50,860 nt of DNA from Candidatus Pacearchaeota archaeon (lineage in GTDB: Archaea > Nanobdellota > Nanobdellia > Pacearchaeales > GW2011-AR1): the NCBI GenBank assembly GCA_016866955.1, contig VGKT01000004.1, forward strand, positions 1 to 50,860. Reading direction: 5' to 3'. A model generated the notes under the pieces. The model was given only the letters and a program-made list of their open reading frames with translations. It made no database searches and was not told where the DNA came from. Position 1 is the stretch's first letter; each line of letters starts with the position of its first letter. Below are positions 1-9,415 of the stretch, piece after piece. The translations under genes were made by a program, and so were the position numbers.

Positions 1-79
1 GAGAGTTGCCCGCGTCCCTTCGGGACAGATAGTCTGCTAACGCAGAAATATTTTTAAAGAACGTTTCTATTTAGAGAGT

Positions 80-259
80 ATGGAAGAACAACAAACAGAA
101 AAAAATAGCAGGGTGTGGATTTGGATTTTGATAGTCCTAATTTTAATCTTAATCGGAGTAGGAATTTATTTCTGGCTTTCTGGGGATGTCAATTCCGCAA
201 TTAGTGCAGGAACAGAAGCAGGAAGCTCAATACCTCAACCTCCAGCATTACCTAATTAG
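80..259 (+). CDS. short signal-anchor/TM peptide, possibly the detached N-terminus of the downstream ORF
   Basis: ATG at 80 encodes MEEQQTEKNSRVWIWILIVLILILIGVGIYFWLSGDVNSAISAGTEAGSSIPQPPALPN then TAG; overlaps the 186 ORF in another frame. Confidence 0.4.
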   Translation: MEEQQTEKNSRVWIWILIVLILILIGVGIYFWLSGDVNSAISAGTEAGSSIPQPPALPN

Positions 260-767
260 TTATAGAAAAAGCGGGCGGGCAACTCTCAAATATAGACAAA
301 CCCACTATCCACAGATTTTAAACCAAAATAATAATTGCCGACAATTACATTCAATATCAAATGAGGTGATAAAGCTCGGATGGAATTTCAGAGATTTAGT
401 TAAAGAACCTCATAAAGCCTTTCTTGTGCAATATATGTATTATCCTGACAAAGAAGGGCGTTTTGGGGAAAACCTCTCATATAGATATAGCAATAATAAA
501 AACAACAAAGTGTTTGTTGAACCAAATAAATGGTATACTATCAAAATGCGTATTAAACTTTCAGAAGATCCCAAACAAGAAGACACTATCTTAGCATGGG
601 TGAATGGGAAAAAAGTCTTGGATAAAAAGAGGAATTTAAGGAAAAAAGAGAGTTATGGGATTAATCAAGTAATGTTTAGTTTGTTTTTTGGAGGAAATGA
701 TGAGACTTGGCATACGAAAAAAGATGAAAAAGTTTATTTTAGGAGATTTGTAATTAATGGAAAATAA
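186..767 (+). pseudogene. polysaccharide lyase family 14-like / concanavalin-like domain, probably truncated
   Basis: NKWYTIKMRIKLSEDP..DTILAWVNGKKVLDKKRNLR..INQVMFSLFFGGND..W resembles the C-terminal half of PL14-like domains; N-terminus out of frame with an upstream signal anchor. Confidence 0.4.
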
Positions 768-808
768 CCTTATAAAAAACGGCGCGCCCTCCCCCGCCCC
801 TAAATTGA

Positions 809-1735
809 AGATTGTCGCTAAAACCAGAAATCAGACAAGGTGGGCTCGGAAATCCAAGGGCAAAACAATTAAAAACTAGAAAATTCAATAAAGAGAATGG
901 GCAAAGTAGATTATGAAGTAGGCGTTTATAAAAGTGGAAAATTTACACCATATGGTTCTAATAAAAGTTATTCAGCAAAAATAGACACTACTACAAGAAA
1001 CGAATTGTTAACTTCGACAGAAATATTAGCTGAAAATGGTAGAGAGGTTCATGGTTCTTACAAAGATGGAAATTTCAGACCTGCTGATATTAGGGGAACA
1101 AGAGGGTATGTTAATCACGTCACTTTACAGAATGGACAGACTTTTAATTTGGATCATCATGGTGATCTTTACGAATCTGATTCTCAAAGAGGGCATACTG
1201 TTTTTGTTGGCCAAGTGGACAAAAATGGTAAACTAGTAAGAAAAAAAGAATATGCTGAAAAATTGAGGAAGGATGTAAAAGAAATGGTTCGAGCATGGAA
1301 GTCAATGCCTGAACCTGCATTGACAGATACATATGAGCAGTTGCAAAAAATCGGACGGCAAATGTATCAAGAAATGGTGATTGATTGTACAAAGGCAGGA
1401 ATTGGTGAAGAAGAAGTCTTAGAATATGGTCGGCAAATGGGAATACCAAAAAAAGAAGCTTATGAATTAGCAGGAGATGCAGTTGCAGGAGGTCTCGAGA
1501 CTCTTTTGAATAGTAAAACTAAGAGGATAATGGGATTTGTTGGACTGGGAGGGGTAATACTTAGCATTTTATTTTTTTCTAGCAATATGACTGGAAATGT
1601 AATAGGATTAAACCAAACTTCAACAAATTGGATCGGGGGAATTTTATTTTTGGTAGGTTTGATTGGAGTATTAGCATATTTCAGAAAAAGAAAATAACAA
1701 ACCGAGCCCACCTTACAAACCAAACGCGACAATCT
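809..1735. repeat. composite inverted repeats flanking the 266 aa ORF
   Basis: AGATTGTCGC (809-818) vs GCGACAATCT (1726-1735); AAGGTGGGCTCGG (837-849) vs CCGAGCCCACCTT (1702-1714). Confidence 0.75.
897..1697 (+). CDS. hypothetical protein with C-terminal TM helices and an MTGNVIG motif
   Basis: 266 aa ORF; ends MTGNVIGLNQTSTNWIGGILFLVGLIGVLAYFRKRK. Confidence 0.7.
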   Translation: MGKVDYEVGVYKSGKFTPYGSNKSYSAKIDTTTRNELLTSTEILAENGREVHGSYKDGNFRPADIRGTRGYVNHVTLQNGQTFNLDHHGDLYESDSQRGHTVFVGQVDKNGKLVRKKEYAEKLRKDVKEMVRAWKSMPEPALTDTYEQLQKIGRQMYQEMVIDCTKAGIGEEEVLEYGRQMGIPKKEAYELAGDAVAGGLETLLNSKTKRIMGFVGLGGVILSILFFSSNMTGNVIGLNQTSTNWIGGILFLVGLIGVLAYFRKRK

Positions 1736-1826
1736 CAAAATTTTCCCACCATCCCAAATTCCAAATTCAATAATAAACAATACTCGGCGATTACGCTCGT
1801 GGCGGATTATCGAATAAATTTAAAGA

Positions 1827-2103
1827 CACAAGGACTCTCGTGAGTCAGCTTGTGCCCTTTGGGTCGGCTAATCACAAGTAAACGGCAAATATCTCAATTT
1901 CTCCGAAATTGTTTTGCTTCGTGCAAAAATCGATATTTGACCTAACTTTCAATTATTCTAAGTTAAAAATAGCCTTGAAAGTTCGTTTACAGCGTAAGAT
2001 TAGACGAAAAGTAAACTTTTTTAGTGATTTGAGGTTGGGCTCCGCTTAAACCATTTCCCGAACTTCACGCTTCGCTGTGCTCGCGTTTAATCTAGTTTAA
2101 GCG
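1827..2103. ncRNA. candidate structured RNA / multi-branched inverted-repeat region
   Basis: Nested perfect stems: 1827-1832/1849-1854, 1878-1884/1984-1990, 1886-1893/1932-1939, 1895-1901/1905-1911, 1912-1917/1923-1928, 1944-1952/1975-1983, 2043-2051/2095-2103. Confidence 0.45.
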
Positions 2104-2208
2104 AAATTGCTGATAAAACTAAATTGTGATTTATGGAGGGCTCATTATCCTAACCCCCGCCCGACGGGCAAAGAAAGATTAATAAATCTTTTTTTCTACT
2201 TTGCTATA

Positions 2209-2967
2209 ATGAAAACTAATTTACAAAAACTGGTGATTGAAGAATTTTCTGGAGAAGGGGCTCAGAAACAATACGTTAAAAAAGCTGAAGAAGGATTCTG
2301 GATTTCTGAAAAACACTTCATTTCTAAATATTTTAAAAAGAACAGCTTTGTTTTGGATGTCGGTTGTGGAACTGGGAGGACAACTATTCCACTGCAGAAG
2401 CTTGGATACAAAGTTATCGGAATTGATTTAGTCCCTGCAATGATTAAGAGTGCCAAAATCATAGCGAAAAATAAAAAAATAAAAATTGATTATAGGGTGG
2501 GCGATGCAACCAAACTCCAATTCAAAGAAAATACCTTTGATTGTGCTCTTTTTTCAAATCAAGGGTGGACACAAATTCCTGGAAGTGAAAAAAGACTAAT
2601 AGCATTAAATGAGATTAAAAGAGTTTTGAAAAAAGATGGAATCTTCATCTTTACTGCCCACCCTCGAGTTTGGTCAGGGCAATTTTCTTTTTTTTGGATA
2701 AAACAATGGATTAGGTTTTTTATCTTAAAACCTCTTGGTTTTAATATTGAGGAAGTTGATTTTGGCGATAGATTTTTTGAGAGAGAAACAACCGACACGG
2801 AAAGAACTTACAAAACAAAACAATATATTCATATTTCTTCAAGAAATGAAGTGCAAAAGGAGCTTAAAAAAGCAGGATTCAAAATTATTGAAATAAATGG
2901 AGATTTTCAAATATCTAAAAGAGATGTTAGAAAATTCCCACCAGTTTTCTATATTTGTCAAAAATAA
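2209..2967 (+). CDS. class I SAM-dependent methyltransferase
   Basis: [32 protein letters not shown] motif; ATG 2209 preferred over the track start. Confidence 0.85.
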   Translation: MKTNLQKLVIEEFSGEGAQKQYVKKAEEGFWISEKHFISKYFKKNSFVLDVGCGTGRTTIPLQKLGYKVIGIDLVPAMIKSAKIIAKNKKIKIDYRVGDATKLQFKENTFDCALFSNQGWTQIPGSEKRLIALNEIKRVLKKDGIFIFTAHPRVWSGQFSFFWIKQWIRFFILKPLGFNIEEVDFGDRFFERETTDTERTYKTKQYIHISSRNEVQKELKKAGFKIIEINGDFQISKRDVRKFPPVFYICQK

Positions 2968-3034
2968 TTTCTTTCTATATTAATCATTGTTTTTGAAAGT
3001 TTTTTAGTCTGAATAATTAAACGAAATTGCCCCT

Positions 3035-3559
3035 CTAATTAAGAATAAATTTGTGATAAATTTCAGGCTTATCCAAATTTTTAGTATTCCAAATTACTAA
3101 TTGAATTTCTTTTACCTCAAATTCACCAAACAATTGGTTATTTTTGAGATCGCTTTTTGAGGGATTTTTGAGAACAACCATAGAAGCATGAGGCACATAA
3201 TTTTCACCTTCAAATTGTGGCTGACTACTTGGCAGAATATCAAAAAGCGATTTGTGCAGTTTTACAAGCTTTTCAGAATGCACATCTGCAAAAATAATAT
3301 TTGGAAATTTAGATATTCCTTTGACTTGCACCTTGAATTTTGACTGCCCATTAAGCCTATTTGAGGCATCAGCAACCCACGCATTAAGCTCCTTTTTGCT
3401 GGGCAGTTTATCAGAAATATAAATTGCCTTTACGGTGCAATGGCTAGCACTTGACTTTCTCCAGTCAAAGGAGATATCCTCTTGAATATCAACTTTTTCT
3501 AAATTAGAAACGATATTTTGAGGTAAAAAGAAATTTAGAGTTACAGAGTACCTCCCCAT
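3035..3559 (-). CDS. 2H phosphoesterase / 2'-5' RNA ligase-like protein
   Basis: Two HxT/S motifs: SHCTVKAIYI and PHASMVVL. Confidence 0.6.
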   Translation of the reverse strand: MGRYSVTLNFFLPQNIVSNLEKVDIQEDISFDWRKSSASHCTVKAIYISDKLPSKKELNAWVADASNRLNGQSKFKVQVKGISKFPNIIFADVHSEKLVKLHKSLFDILPSSQPQFEGENYVPHASMVVLKNPSKSDLKNNQLFGEFEVKEIQLVIWNTKNLDKPEIYHKFILN

Positions 3560-3695
3560 ATAATAAACTAAATTTTTGGATTAATAAATGTTAGGCAATT
3601 ACGCGAGAAATTTGAGGTTGTTTATCCGGCCACCTGCCCCTTAATAGAAGAGGGTACTTCGATAGAATTTTAAATAATATAAGCGCAATAATTTA

Positions 3696-4352
3696 ATGAG
3701 GGGGGCATTTGATTTATTTGGCAAGGCGGCAATAGCTTATTTGCATGGAGAGGTGAGTACGTTTTATTTTGAAGATAAAAAAGGAGATACCTATGAACAA
3801 TCTCTTTCTTGTTACTTTGATAAAAATAAACCATTTACTAGACTGGAAAGAAAGATACTTTCTTTATCAAAAGGAAGAATTTTAGATTTGGGTTGCGGAA
3901 TAGGTAGCTTTATCCCAGAATTGGCTAAACGTGGTAAGGTCCAAGGAATTGATATCTCTCCTACCATGATTAGAATTTGCAAGAATCGAGGATTCAAAGA
4001 GGTAGAAGTTGCAGACATATTCAAATTTAAGTCTCAAAATAAATTTGATACTATTGTTTTGTTAGATGAAAATATGGGTCTTGCTGGAACACTTAATAAA
4101 ACAAAGAAACTTCTGAGAAAATTATCACATTTATTAGCTCCTGAAGGGCAAATTCTTGCAAATATTGAAGAGGTAAAGGGAGATTATTCAATATGGGAAG
4201 CACGAGCCCTTTGGAAAAATGTACGTGGGCCTTGGTTTAAATGGATAAAGATAAATTCAAAATTCTTAATAAGATTATGTAAGGAGCAAGGATTGAGCGC
4301 TGAAGTAATACAAAGAGATGGTCCGAGATATGTTATTAGAATCAGAAAATAA
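3696..4352 (+). CDS. class I SAM-dependent methyltransferase
   Basis: RILDLGCGIGSFIPELAKRGKVQGIDISPTMI motif. Confidence 0.85.
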   Translation: MRGAFDLFGKAAIAYLHGEVSTFYFEDKKGDTYEQSLSCYFDKNKPFTRLERKILSLSKGRILDLGCGIGSFIPELAKRGKVQGIDISPTMIRICKNRGFKEVEVADIFKFKSQNKFDTIVLLDENMGLAGTLNKTKKLLRKLSHLLAPEGQILANIEEVKGDYSIWEARALWKNVRGPWFKWIKINSKFLIRLCKEQGLSAEVIQRDGPRYVIRIRK

Positions 4353-4421
4353 CCAAAGCGTGCCATCCCCCGCTCAATAAGTAAAGGAAGGATGAAAAAA
4401 TTTATTTTAGAAGATTTGCAA

Positions 4422-4808
4422 TTAATGGAAGGCTTTTTTCCAAGGGAAAGGAAAAAGTTCCTTAAGTTTAACTTTATGTTCCTTAGATACAATAACTTCT
4501 GTATTTTCTAAATTTTTCTCGCTCATGTTATACATAATTTCTCTACAGATGCCGCAAGGAGGGATAACTTTATCTTTGTAAACTGCTACAATAGTTTTTA
4601 TTTCTCTTTCTTTTGGCATCATTTTAAAAAAGGCAGTTCTTTCTGCACAAATACCTGTTTGGATATCTTCCATACTCATTCCTTCAAAGATATTTCCTTT
4701 ACTAGTTACTATGATAGCAGAAACAGAATGCTTTTTTGAAACGTATTCTTTCTCCCAAAGCTTTTCAGCTTTTCGAATTAATTCTTTATCCTCTTTTGTT
4801 AATTTCAT
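4422..4808 (-). CDS. cdd: cytidine deaminase-like zinc enzyme
   Basis: CAERTAFFK ... PPCGICREIM zinc-site motifs. Confidence 0.8.
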   Translation of the reverse strand: MKLTKEDKELIRKAEKLWEKEYVSKKHSVSAIIVTSKGNIFEGMSMEDIQTGICAERTAFFKMMPKEREIKTIVAVYKDKVIPPCGICREIMYNMSEKNLENTEVIVSKEHKVKLKELFPFPWKKAFH

Positions 4809-4873
4809 ATTAGCTTTAAGAATTTATAATTTATTAATATATCGCGCTGTTCTCTTTGAGAATGTATGTTTGT

Positions 4874-5314
4874 CTAGACTACTTCTTGGGTGTATTTTTT
4901 TACTGAGGCTTCGGGTTGTGATTGTTCGGAAGGGGGGGCTTTTGAAAGGGCAGAGGTATAGGGGGTGTAGGTTGCAGAGATTTGATGTTCGGGATGGGGA
5001 TCTACGAGGCCCATTTCTACTTCTGCTCCGGCACGTGTAACCATATTATAGATCCAGACAACTAAGACGGTGAGAGTAAAGACCCCCATGAGTGTGCCCA
5101 CAAAGAGCCAGGTGGCAAAGATGATGAGTGTACGAAGATCAACATATTCAATGAGGGAGATGTTCTGGGCGCCGGGAAGATATTTACCAAAATATGCTAA
5201 GGCGAAGAATCCAATAACTGCCAGTACTGCGAGGCTGAGTCCAAGATAGAGTCCATAGAGCGCGGCCCCTTTAAGATAGACGTGCCTGAGCAGAATACGT
5301 TCGATATCACCCAT
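4874..5314 (-). CDS. multi-TM membrane protein, unknown function
   Basis: Start MGDIERILLRHVYLKG chosen to avoid polB overlap; two hydrophobic segments. Confidence 0.6.
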   Translation of the reverse strand: MGDIERILLRHVYLKGAALYGLYLGLSLAVLAVIGFFALAYFGKYLPGAQNISLIEYVDLRTLIIFATWLFVGTLMGVFTLTVLVVWIYNMVTRAGAEVEMGLVDPHPEHQISATYTPYTSALSKAPPSEQSQPEASVKKYTQEVV

Positions 5315-5354
5315 CTCTCTCTTTGAACTTATGCTCTTATAAATATGTTCCTTT

Positions 5355-7688
5355 CTAGAGAGTACTCTGTTTGCTTGCTGTGACGATGTCTTTGAGCTCG
5401 AGATTGAAGGATGCGAGGGCTTGATTTGCAATGGGTTCTATTTGTTTTGTGATATAATGGTCATAATCAAGAGGATGCGTGTGTTTTTGGAGCGGTTCGG
5501 GGCCTGCAGTGGTGATGTAATATTCTACTACATCGGTGGGAGGGATATCTAACAAGCGAGCGGCTTTGACATGAGGCGGCGTGGTCTTGGTATATTCAGT
5601 AAGGTCTTTTCTGAGTGATTTCCGGTAGATGAGGAGTTCATCTTTTTTACCTGCACGAATTGCGGCGATATAGTCCTTGATGAATGTTTTATAGGGTTTA
5701 TTGGCAAACAAACGAGTGAGAAGCTCGGTTTGGAATTCTTGAGCAGCGGTTGTCCAGTCTCCCCTCACCGCTTCCAATCCCACTATTTCTAATTGTTCTT
5801 TGCCTTCTTGATGATACATGCCCGCATAGCGCTTTTTTGCCGCTTTTGTTTCTTCAGCATCTTTTTTTTGCATGCGCAAGGGAGGGAAGAGGAGACCAGT
5901 GTAAATACGTTTTGTTTCTAGTTCAAGGACTGAATGACGTTGATAGTTTTTAGTGATATATGTAGCGTAAAATGCGTTGATGAATTTTACCAATTGTTCT
6001 GCAATCGCTGTTGCTTCTTTTTCATTTTGCTTGGTAAGTACGAAGACGGAGTCGGTATCCGAATAAATGATTTCATATCCCTTTTTTTTAATTTCTTCCG
6101 CGGTGAGTTTAATAATCATTTGGGCGAAGTTTGTAATTGCTGAACCAAGAGTAAAATTGAAGTAGCGGCTATTTGGGCTTGCAAGCACCCCGAAGAAAGA
6201 ATTCATAATAATTTTTATTGCATAACTGGCAAGTTCGCGTTTCTCTTTCTTTGCTCGTTCTCGTGCGTGATGTAATGAGGTTAGAATTCCTGGAAGGACC
6301 CCTTCAGTGTTGGTAAAATAAGCTTTATTTGGACTTTCTATCATTCCTTTTTCTTTGTGCTCTCGGAACGATGCAGGGTCTATGTTGAATGTACGTATAA
6401 TACTCGGATAGAGCGACTTAAAGTCTAATACTGCAACGTTATGATAGATGCCTGGTTCTGGAGTGAGTACGTAACCCCCCAATATTTTTTCCTCTTTCTG
6501 GTTATATTTAGCGGTTGGGGAGACTACGTTTTTCTTTCCTGCTTCTCGAATATACAGCGAATCAAATGCAGCGATGCTTCCCCCAAGTCTATCAAAATGG
6601 AGCCCAGTTAGATGTGAGCGTTCGATAATCAGGTCGAGCATTTTAGTATGTTCAATAATATCATACACCAATTCACAATCACGGAGATTGTAATCAACTA
6701 TTTTTTGTGGATCTGTTTTGTATAATTTGATGATTTCAGCGTGTCTTCCTTTTCCCTTGAGGAGTTTTCCTTTTTTGATGAGGGCTTGGGAAACATCTTC
6801 TAAAGTATATGAATCAAAATCTGCAAATTTGATAGAAGGGGCTTCTTTGATGAATGGGTCTTTGATCAGTGCTAACCCGTCCAAGACTTGTCTTCCTGCA
6901 ACTTCACAGGTTGAGGCTCTGAAAAAATTGCTCGATATACGAATGCGAGGCTTTTCTCCCGTTCTACTCCAATCGAACGGTAGTTTTTGCTTTTTATAAC
7001 ATTCTTGGAGATAAACCATATCAGCATCGATCATATTCCAGCCCGTGATAATGTCTGGATCGAATTTCAGTATTTCTTGTTGAACCTTTTCGAGACATTC
7101 TGCTTCGTCTTTACATGCTACTGCATCTTTGAGTTTTTCTTTGGTGATGAAGAAACACTTTTTGTAATTTGCACTATATAATCCAATGCAAAAGAGGTTG
7201 CCTTGTTCATCTGATTCAGTATCTATTGAAAGTACTTTGAGATTTGCAGAATATTCTTCTGTTGGTTTGAGTGTAGGATTAGTATAAATGCGGTCCACGC
7301 GTTCCCCTGGTTGCCATTCGCCTTCTATCGTAACGAACAGCTTGAGATCGTTGTCGATGAGGAAACGCGTGTGAGGTTTGATGTCTGCTTCGTAGGTGTC
7401 TATTTCGAGTTTGTGCAGTGCTTCAGCGAGTTTATTGAGTTGGAGATACTCCTTATGGGAGATTTTGATGCACTTTTCTGAGAGAAAGGTTGTTTCTTTT
7501 GTTTCTGCTACTTCGTACTTGGTGAGGTATTTGTCCGCTTTCTTTTTGTCTTTTGTCTTGATAAAAAAATAAGGGGTGAAGGTATTGAGTGAGGAGAAGG
7601 TTTGCCCATTTTCAAGACGCCCATGTAAAGTTACCAGAGTTTGTCCGTTTTTTAGGTCATAATTACTATCTATGAGGATTGCTTTCAT
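5355..7688 (-). CDS. polB: family B DNA polymerase
   Basis: DFKSLYPSIIRTFNIDP, KIIMNSFFGVLASPNSRYFN and YSDTDSVFV motifs; N-terminal 3'-5' exonuclease-type region. Confidence 0.95.
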   Translation of the reverse strand: MKAILIDSNYDLKNGQTLVTLHGRLENGQTFSSLNTFTPYFFIKTKDKKKADKYLTKYEVAETKETTFLSEKCIKISHKEYLQLNKLAEALHKLEIDTYEADIKPHTRFLIDNDLKLFVTIEGEWQPGERVDRIYTNPTLKPTEEYSANLKVLSIDTESDEQGNLFCIGLYSANYKKCFFITKEKLKDAVACKDEAECLEKVQQEILKFDPDIITGWNMIDADMVYLQECYKKQKLPFDWSRTGEKPRIRISSNFFRASTCEVAGRQVLDGLALIKDPFIKEAPSIKFADFDSYTLEDVSQALIKKGKLLKGKGRHAEIIKLYKTDPQKIVDYNLRDCELVYDIIEHTKMLDLIIERSHLTGLHFDRLGGSIAAFDSLYIREAGKKNVVSPTAKYNQKEEKILGGYVLTPEPGIYHNVAVLDFKSLYPSIIRTFNIDPASFREHKEKGMIESPNKAYFTNTEGVLPGILTSLHHARERAKKEKRELASYAIKIIMNSFFGVLASPNSRYFNFTLGSAITNFAQMIIKLTAEEIKKKGYEIIYSDTDSVFVLTKQNEKEATAIAEQLVKFINAFYATYITKNYQRHSVLELETKRIYTGLLFPPLRMQKKDAEETKAAKKRYAGMYHQEGKEQLEIVGLEAVRGDWTTAAQEFQTELLTRLFANKPYKTFIKDYIAAIRAGKKDELLIYRKSLRKDLTEYTKTTPPHVKAARLLDIPPTDVVEYYITTAGPEPLQKHTHPLDYDHYITKQIEPIANQALASFNLELKDIVTASKQSTL

Positions 7689-7920
7689 ACTTCTTTATGC
7701 TTTGACTGTTTTTAATTCTGTGTGTACTCCTTCTTGCTTTTGTATGTTGGTCTCTTTTTTTCAATTTTTTTCTAATTGCACCTTTTTTCAAGATATTGCT
7801 GAGCAGCATGGTTGATGGTCTCGTATCTCTTGAAGAAGCGTTTCTTTTAATTACATTTGAACTTTTCTCTTCTTGCGCCTTTAGTTTTTGTATCGCTTCT
7901 GGAGGTATCATATTTTTCAC
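7666..7920 (-). CDS. small basic hypothetical protein
   Basis: 84 aa Lys/Arg-rich ORF overlapping the polB start; no family recognised. Confidence 0.3.
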   Translation of the reverse strand: MKNMIPPEAIQKLKAQEEKSSNVIKRNASSRDTRPSTMLLSNILKKGAIRKKLKKRDQHTKARRSTHRIKNSQSIKKYESNPHR

Positions 7921-8001
7921 TTTTCTGCTTTTTTATTTGTTACTTTTATAAAGTAACAACAAAATAGAAAGTTTTAAATATGCGTTTACACCCCCTTTTT
8001 T

Positions 8002-8370
8002 ATGGGCGAACTTGAAATTGGGGGCATGACCTACGCAACGTATGATTCTGATCGTGATCCACATGGGTACATTGGTCGTGCGCTTGCAGATGCTCGACTA
8101 GAAGCTCTTCGCGTTGAAGCTCTTGAAGAGCAATTTGCTCAGTTAAAAAATGAGACGAGAGCGGTTTCTGCCCGCGCTTTTTTGAATGAAGGGTGTAATA
8201 CAAGTGATCCTCGTTGGATGCAAGAAGTATTAATAACGCATTTTCCAAAGAGATTTGGTCCAGGAGGATCACAAGACCTTGGTGATTACGACTATAGACG
8301 TTTATATGGAGTGTATATGGGTGTTCGTCGTTCTGCTCAGAAATTGATTCGCAGGGATTCTAAAAAGTAG
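8002..8370 (+). CDS. hypothetical protein
   Basis: 122 aa ORF with an A/T-rich promoter-like element (TTTAAATA) upstream. Confidence 0.55.
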   Translation: MGELEIGGMTYATYDSDRDPHGYIGRALADARLEALRVEALEEQFAQLKNETRAVSARAFLNEGCNTSDPRWMQEVLITHFPKRFGPGGSQDLGDYDYRRLYGVYMGVRRSAQKLIRRDSKK

Positions 8371-8401
8371 CGTTTATTAACTCTTTCTTTTACGCGTATA
8401 T

Positions 8402-9415
8402 ATGGGTCTTCACATTGGGGATATTGTACCTCGGAAAGAGATTTCTTTTGCAGATTTAAAAGGGAAAGTAATTGCAGTCGATGCGTTTAATGTTATTTTT
8501 CAGTTTTTGAGTTCTATTCGTCAGCCTGATGGAACCCCTTTGATGGATAGTAAAGGAAGGGTGACCTCACATTTGTCAGGATTATTTTATCGTAATCTTG
8601 CCTTATTGAAAGAAGGAATACGCTTGATATATGTGTTTGACGGAGCGTATCATCCTTTGAAGAGTAAAACACATGCTCTGCGACAGGAAGCAAAGGATAA
8701 AGCACGGGAAGCACATGCGACTGCAGTTGCTGATGGAGACTTTCTTGAGGCGGGTAAATATGCGCGGCAATTGAGTAGTGTGAGTGAGCAGATGCTTGAT
8801 GAATGTAAACAGTTGTTGCGTGCGATGGGCATTGCGGTTTATCAAGCACCAGGGGAGGGAGAGATGCAATGTGCTGAGCTTGTAAAACGAGGAGATGCCT
8901 GGGCAGTTGCTTCACAAGATTATGATGCGATTGCAGTTGGAGGGAGTCGTTTATTGCAAAATCTTACGCTTGCAAAGACACGGAAGACGGCATCAGGGGT
9001 GGTGTATATTGCTCCTGAGTTGATTACGTATGTTGATACTTTACAAACCTTGGAACTTGATAGTGATCAACTCATTTGTCTTGCTATTTTGGTAGGAACT
9101 GACTTTAATCCTGGGGGAGTGAGAGGAATTGGACCAAAGAAAGCTTTATCCTTGGTGCGAGAGAAGAAATATCCTGTTGCGATATTTGAAGAACTTGTTG
9201 CACAAGGAAAATGTGATTTTGATTGGTCTGAAATATTTACTATTTTCAAACAACCGCATGTTTCAAAGGAACCTGTTGTTTGGCCGAAGTATGATCGAAA
9301 GAAAATTCTCGCTTTACTTGTTGAGGAACATGAGTTTAGTACAGAGAGGGTGGGGAAACAGTTGGATGAACTTGAAGCGGTGATGCGAGAACAGAAGCAG
9401 AAAACGTTGTTTTAA
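8402..9415 (+). CDS. fen: flap endonuclease 1
   Basis: MGLHIGDIVP...VIAVDAFNVIFQFLSSIRQPDGTPLMDSKGRVTSHLSG; GEGEMQCAEL; GTDFNPGGVRGIGPKKAL. Confidence 0.95.
   Translation: MGLHIGDIVPRKEISFADLKGKVIAVDAFNVIFQFLSSIRQPDGTPLMDSKGRVTSHLSGLFYRNLALLKEGIRLIYVFDGAYHPLKSKTHALRQEAKDKAREAHATAVADGDFLEAGKYARQLSSVSEQMLDECKQLLRAMGIAVYQAPGEGEMQCAELVKRGDAWAVASQDYDAIAVGGSRLLQNLTLAKTRKTASGVVYIAPELITYVDTLQTLELDSDQLICLAILVGTDFNPGGVRGIGPKKALSLVREKKYPVAIFEELVAQGKCDFDWSEIFTIFKQPHVSKEPVVWPKYDRKKILALLVEEHEFSTERVGKQLDELEAVMREQKQKTLF

Noticed and set aside
1144-1449. Minus-strand 101 aa ORF
   Set aside because: Antisense to the better supported 897-1697 ORF; no recognisable motif
2150-2180. CCCG-cccga-CGGG and similar C-rich words (781-800, 4357-4376) as a repeat family
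   Set aside because: Too short and degenerate to call a family from this window
4711-5040. Plus-strand 109 aa ORF
   Set aside because: Antisense to the cytidine deaminase and the membrane protein; low-complexity translation
5355-7688. Intein or split in PolB
   Set aside because: 777 aa with contiguous polymerase motifs; no intein splice motifs seen
8000-8272. Minus-strand 90 aa ORF
   Set aside because: Antisense to the 8002-8370 ORF, which has a promoter-like element and a more natural composition
8514-8915. Minus-strand 133 aa ORF
   Set aside because: Antisense shadow of FEN1
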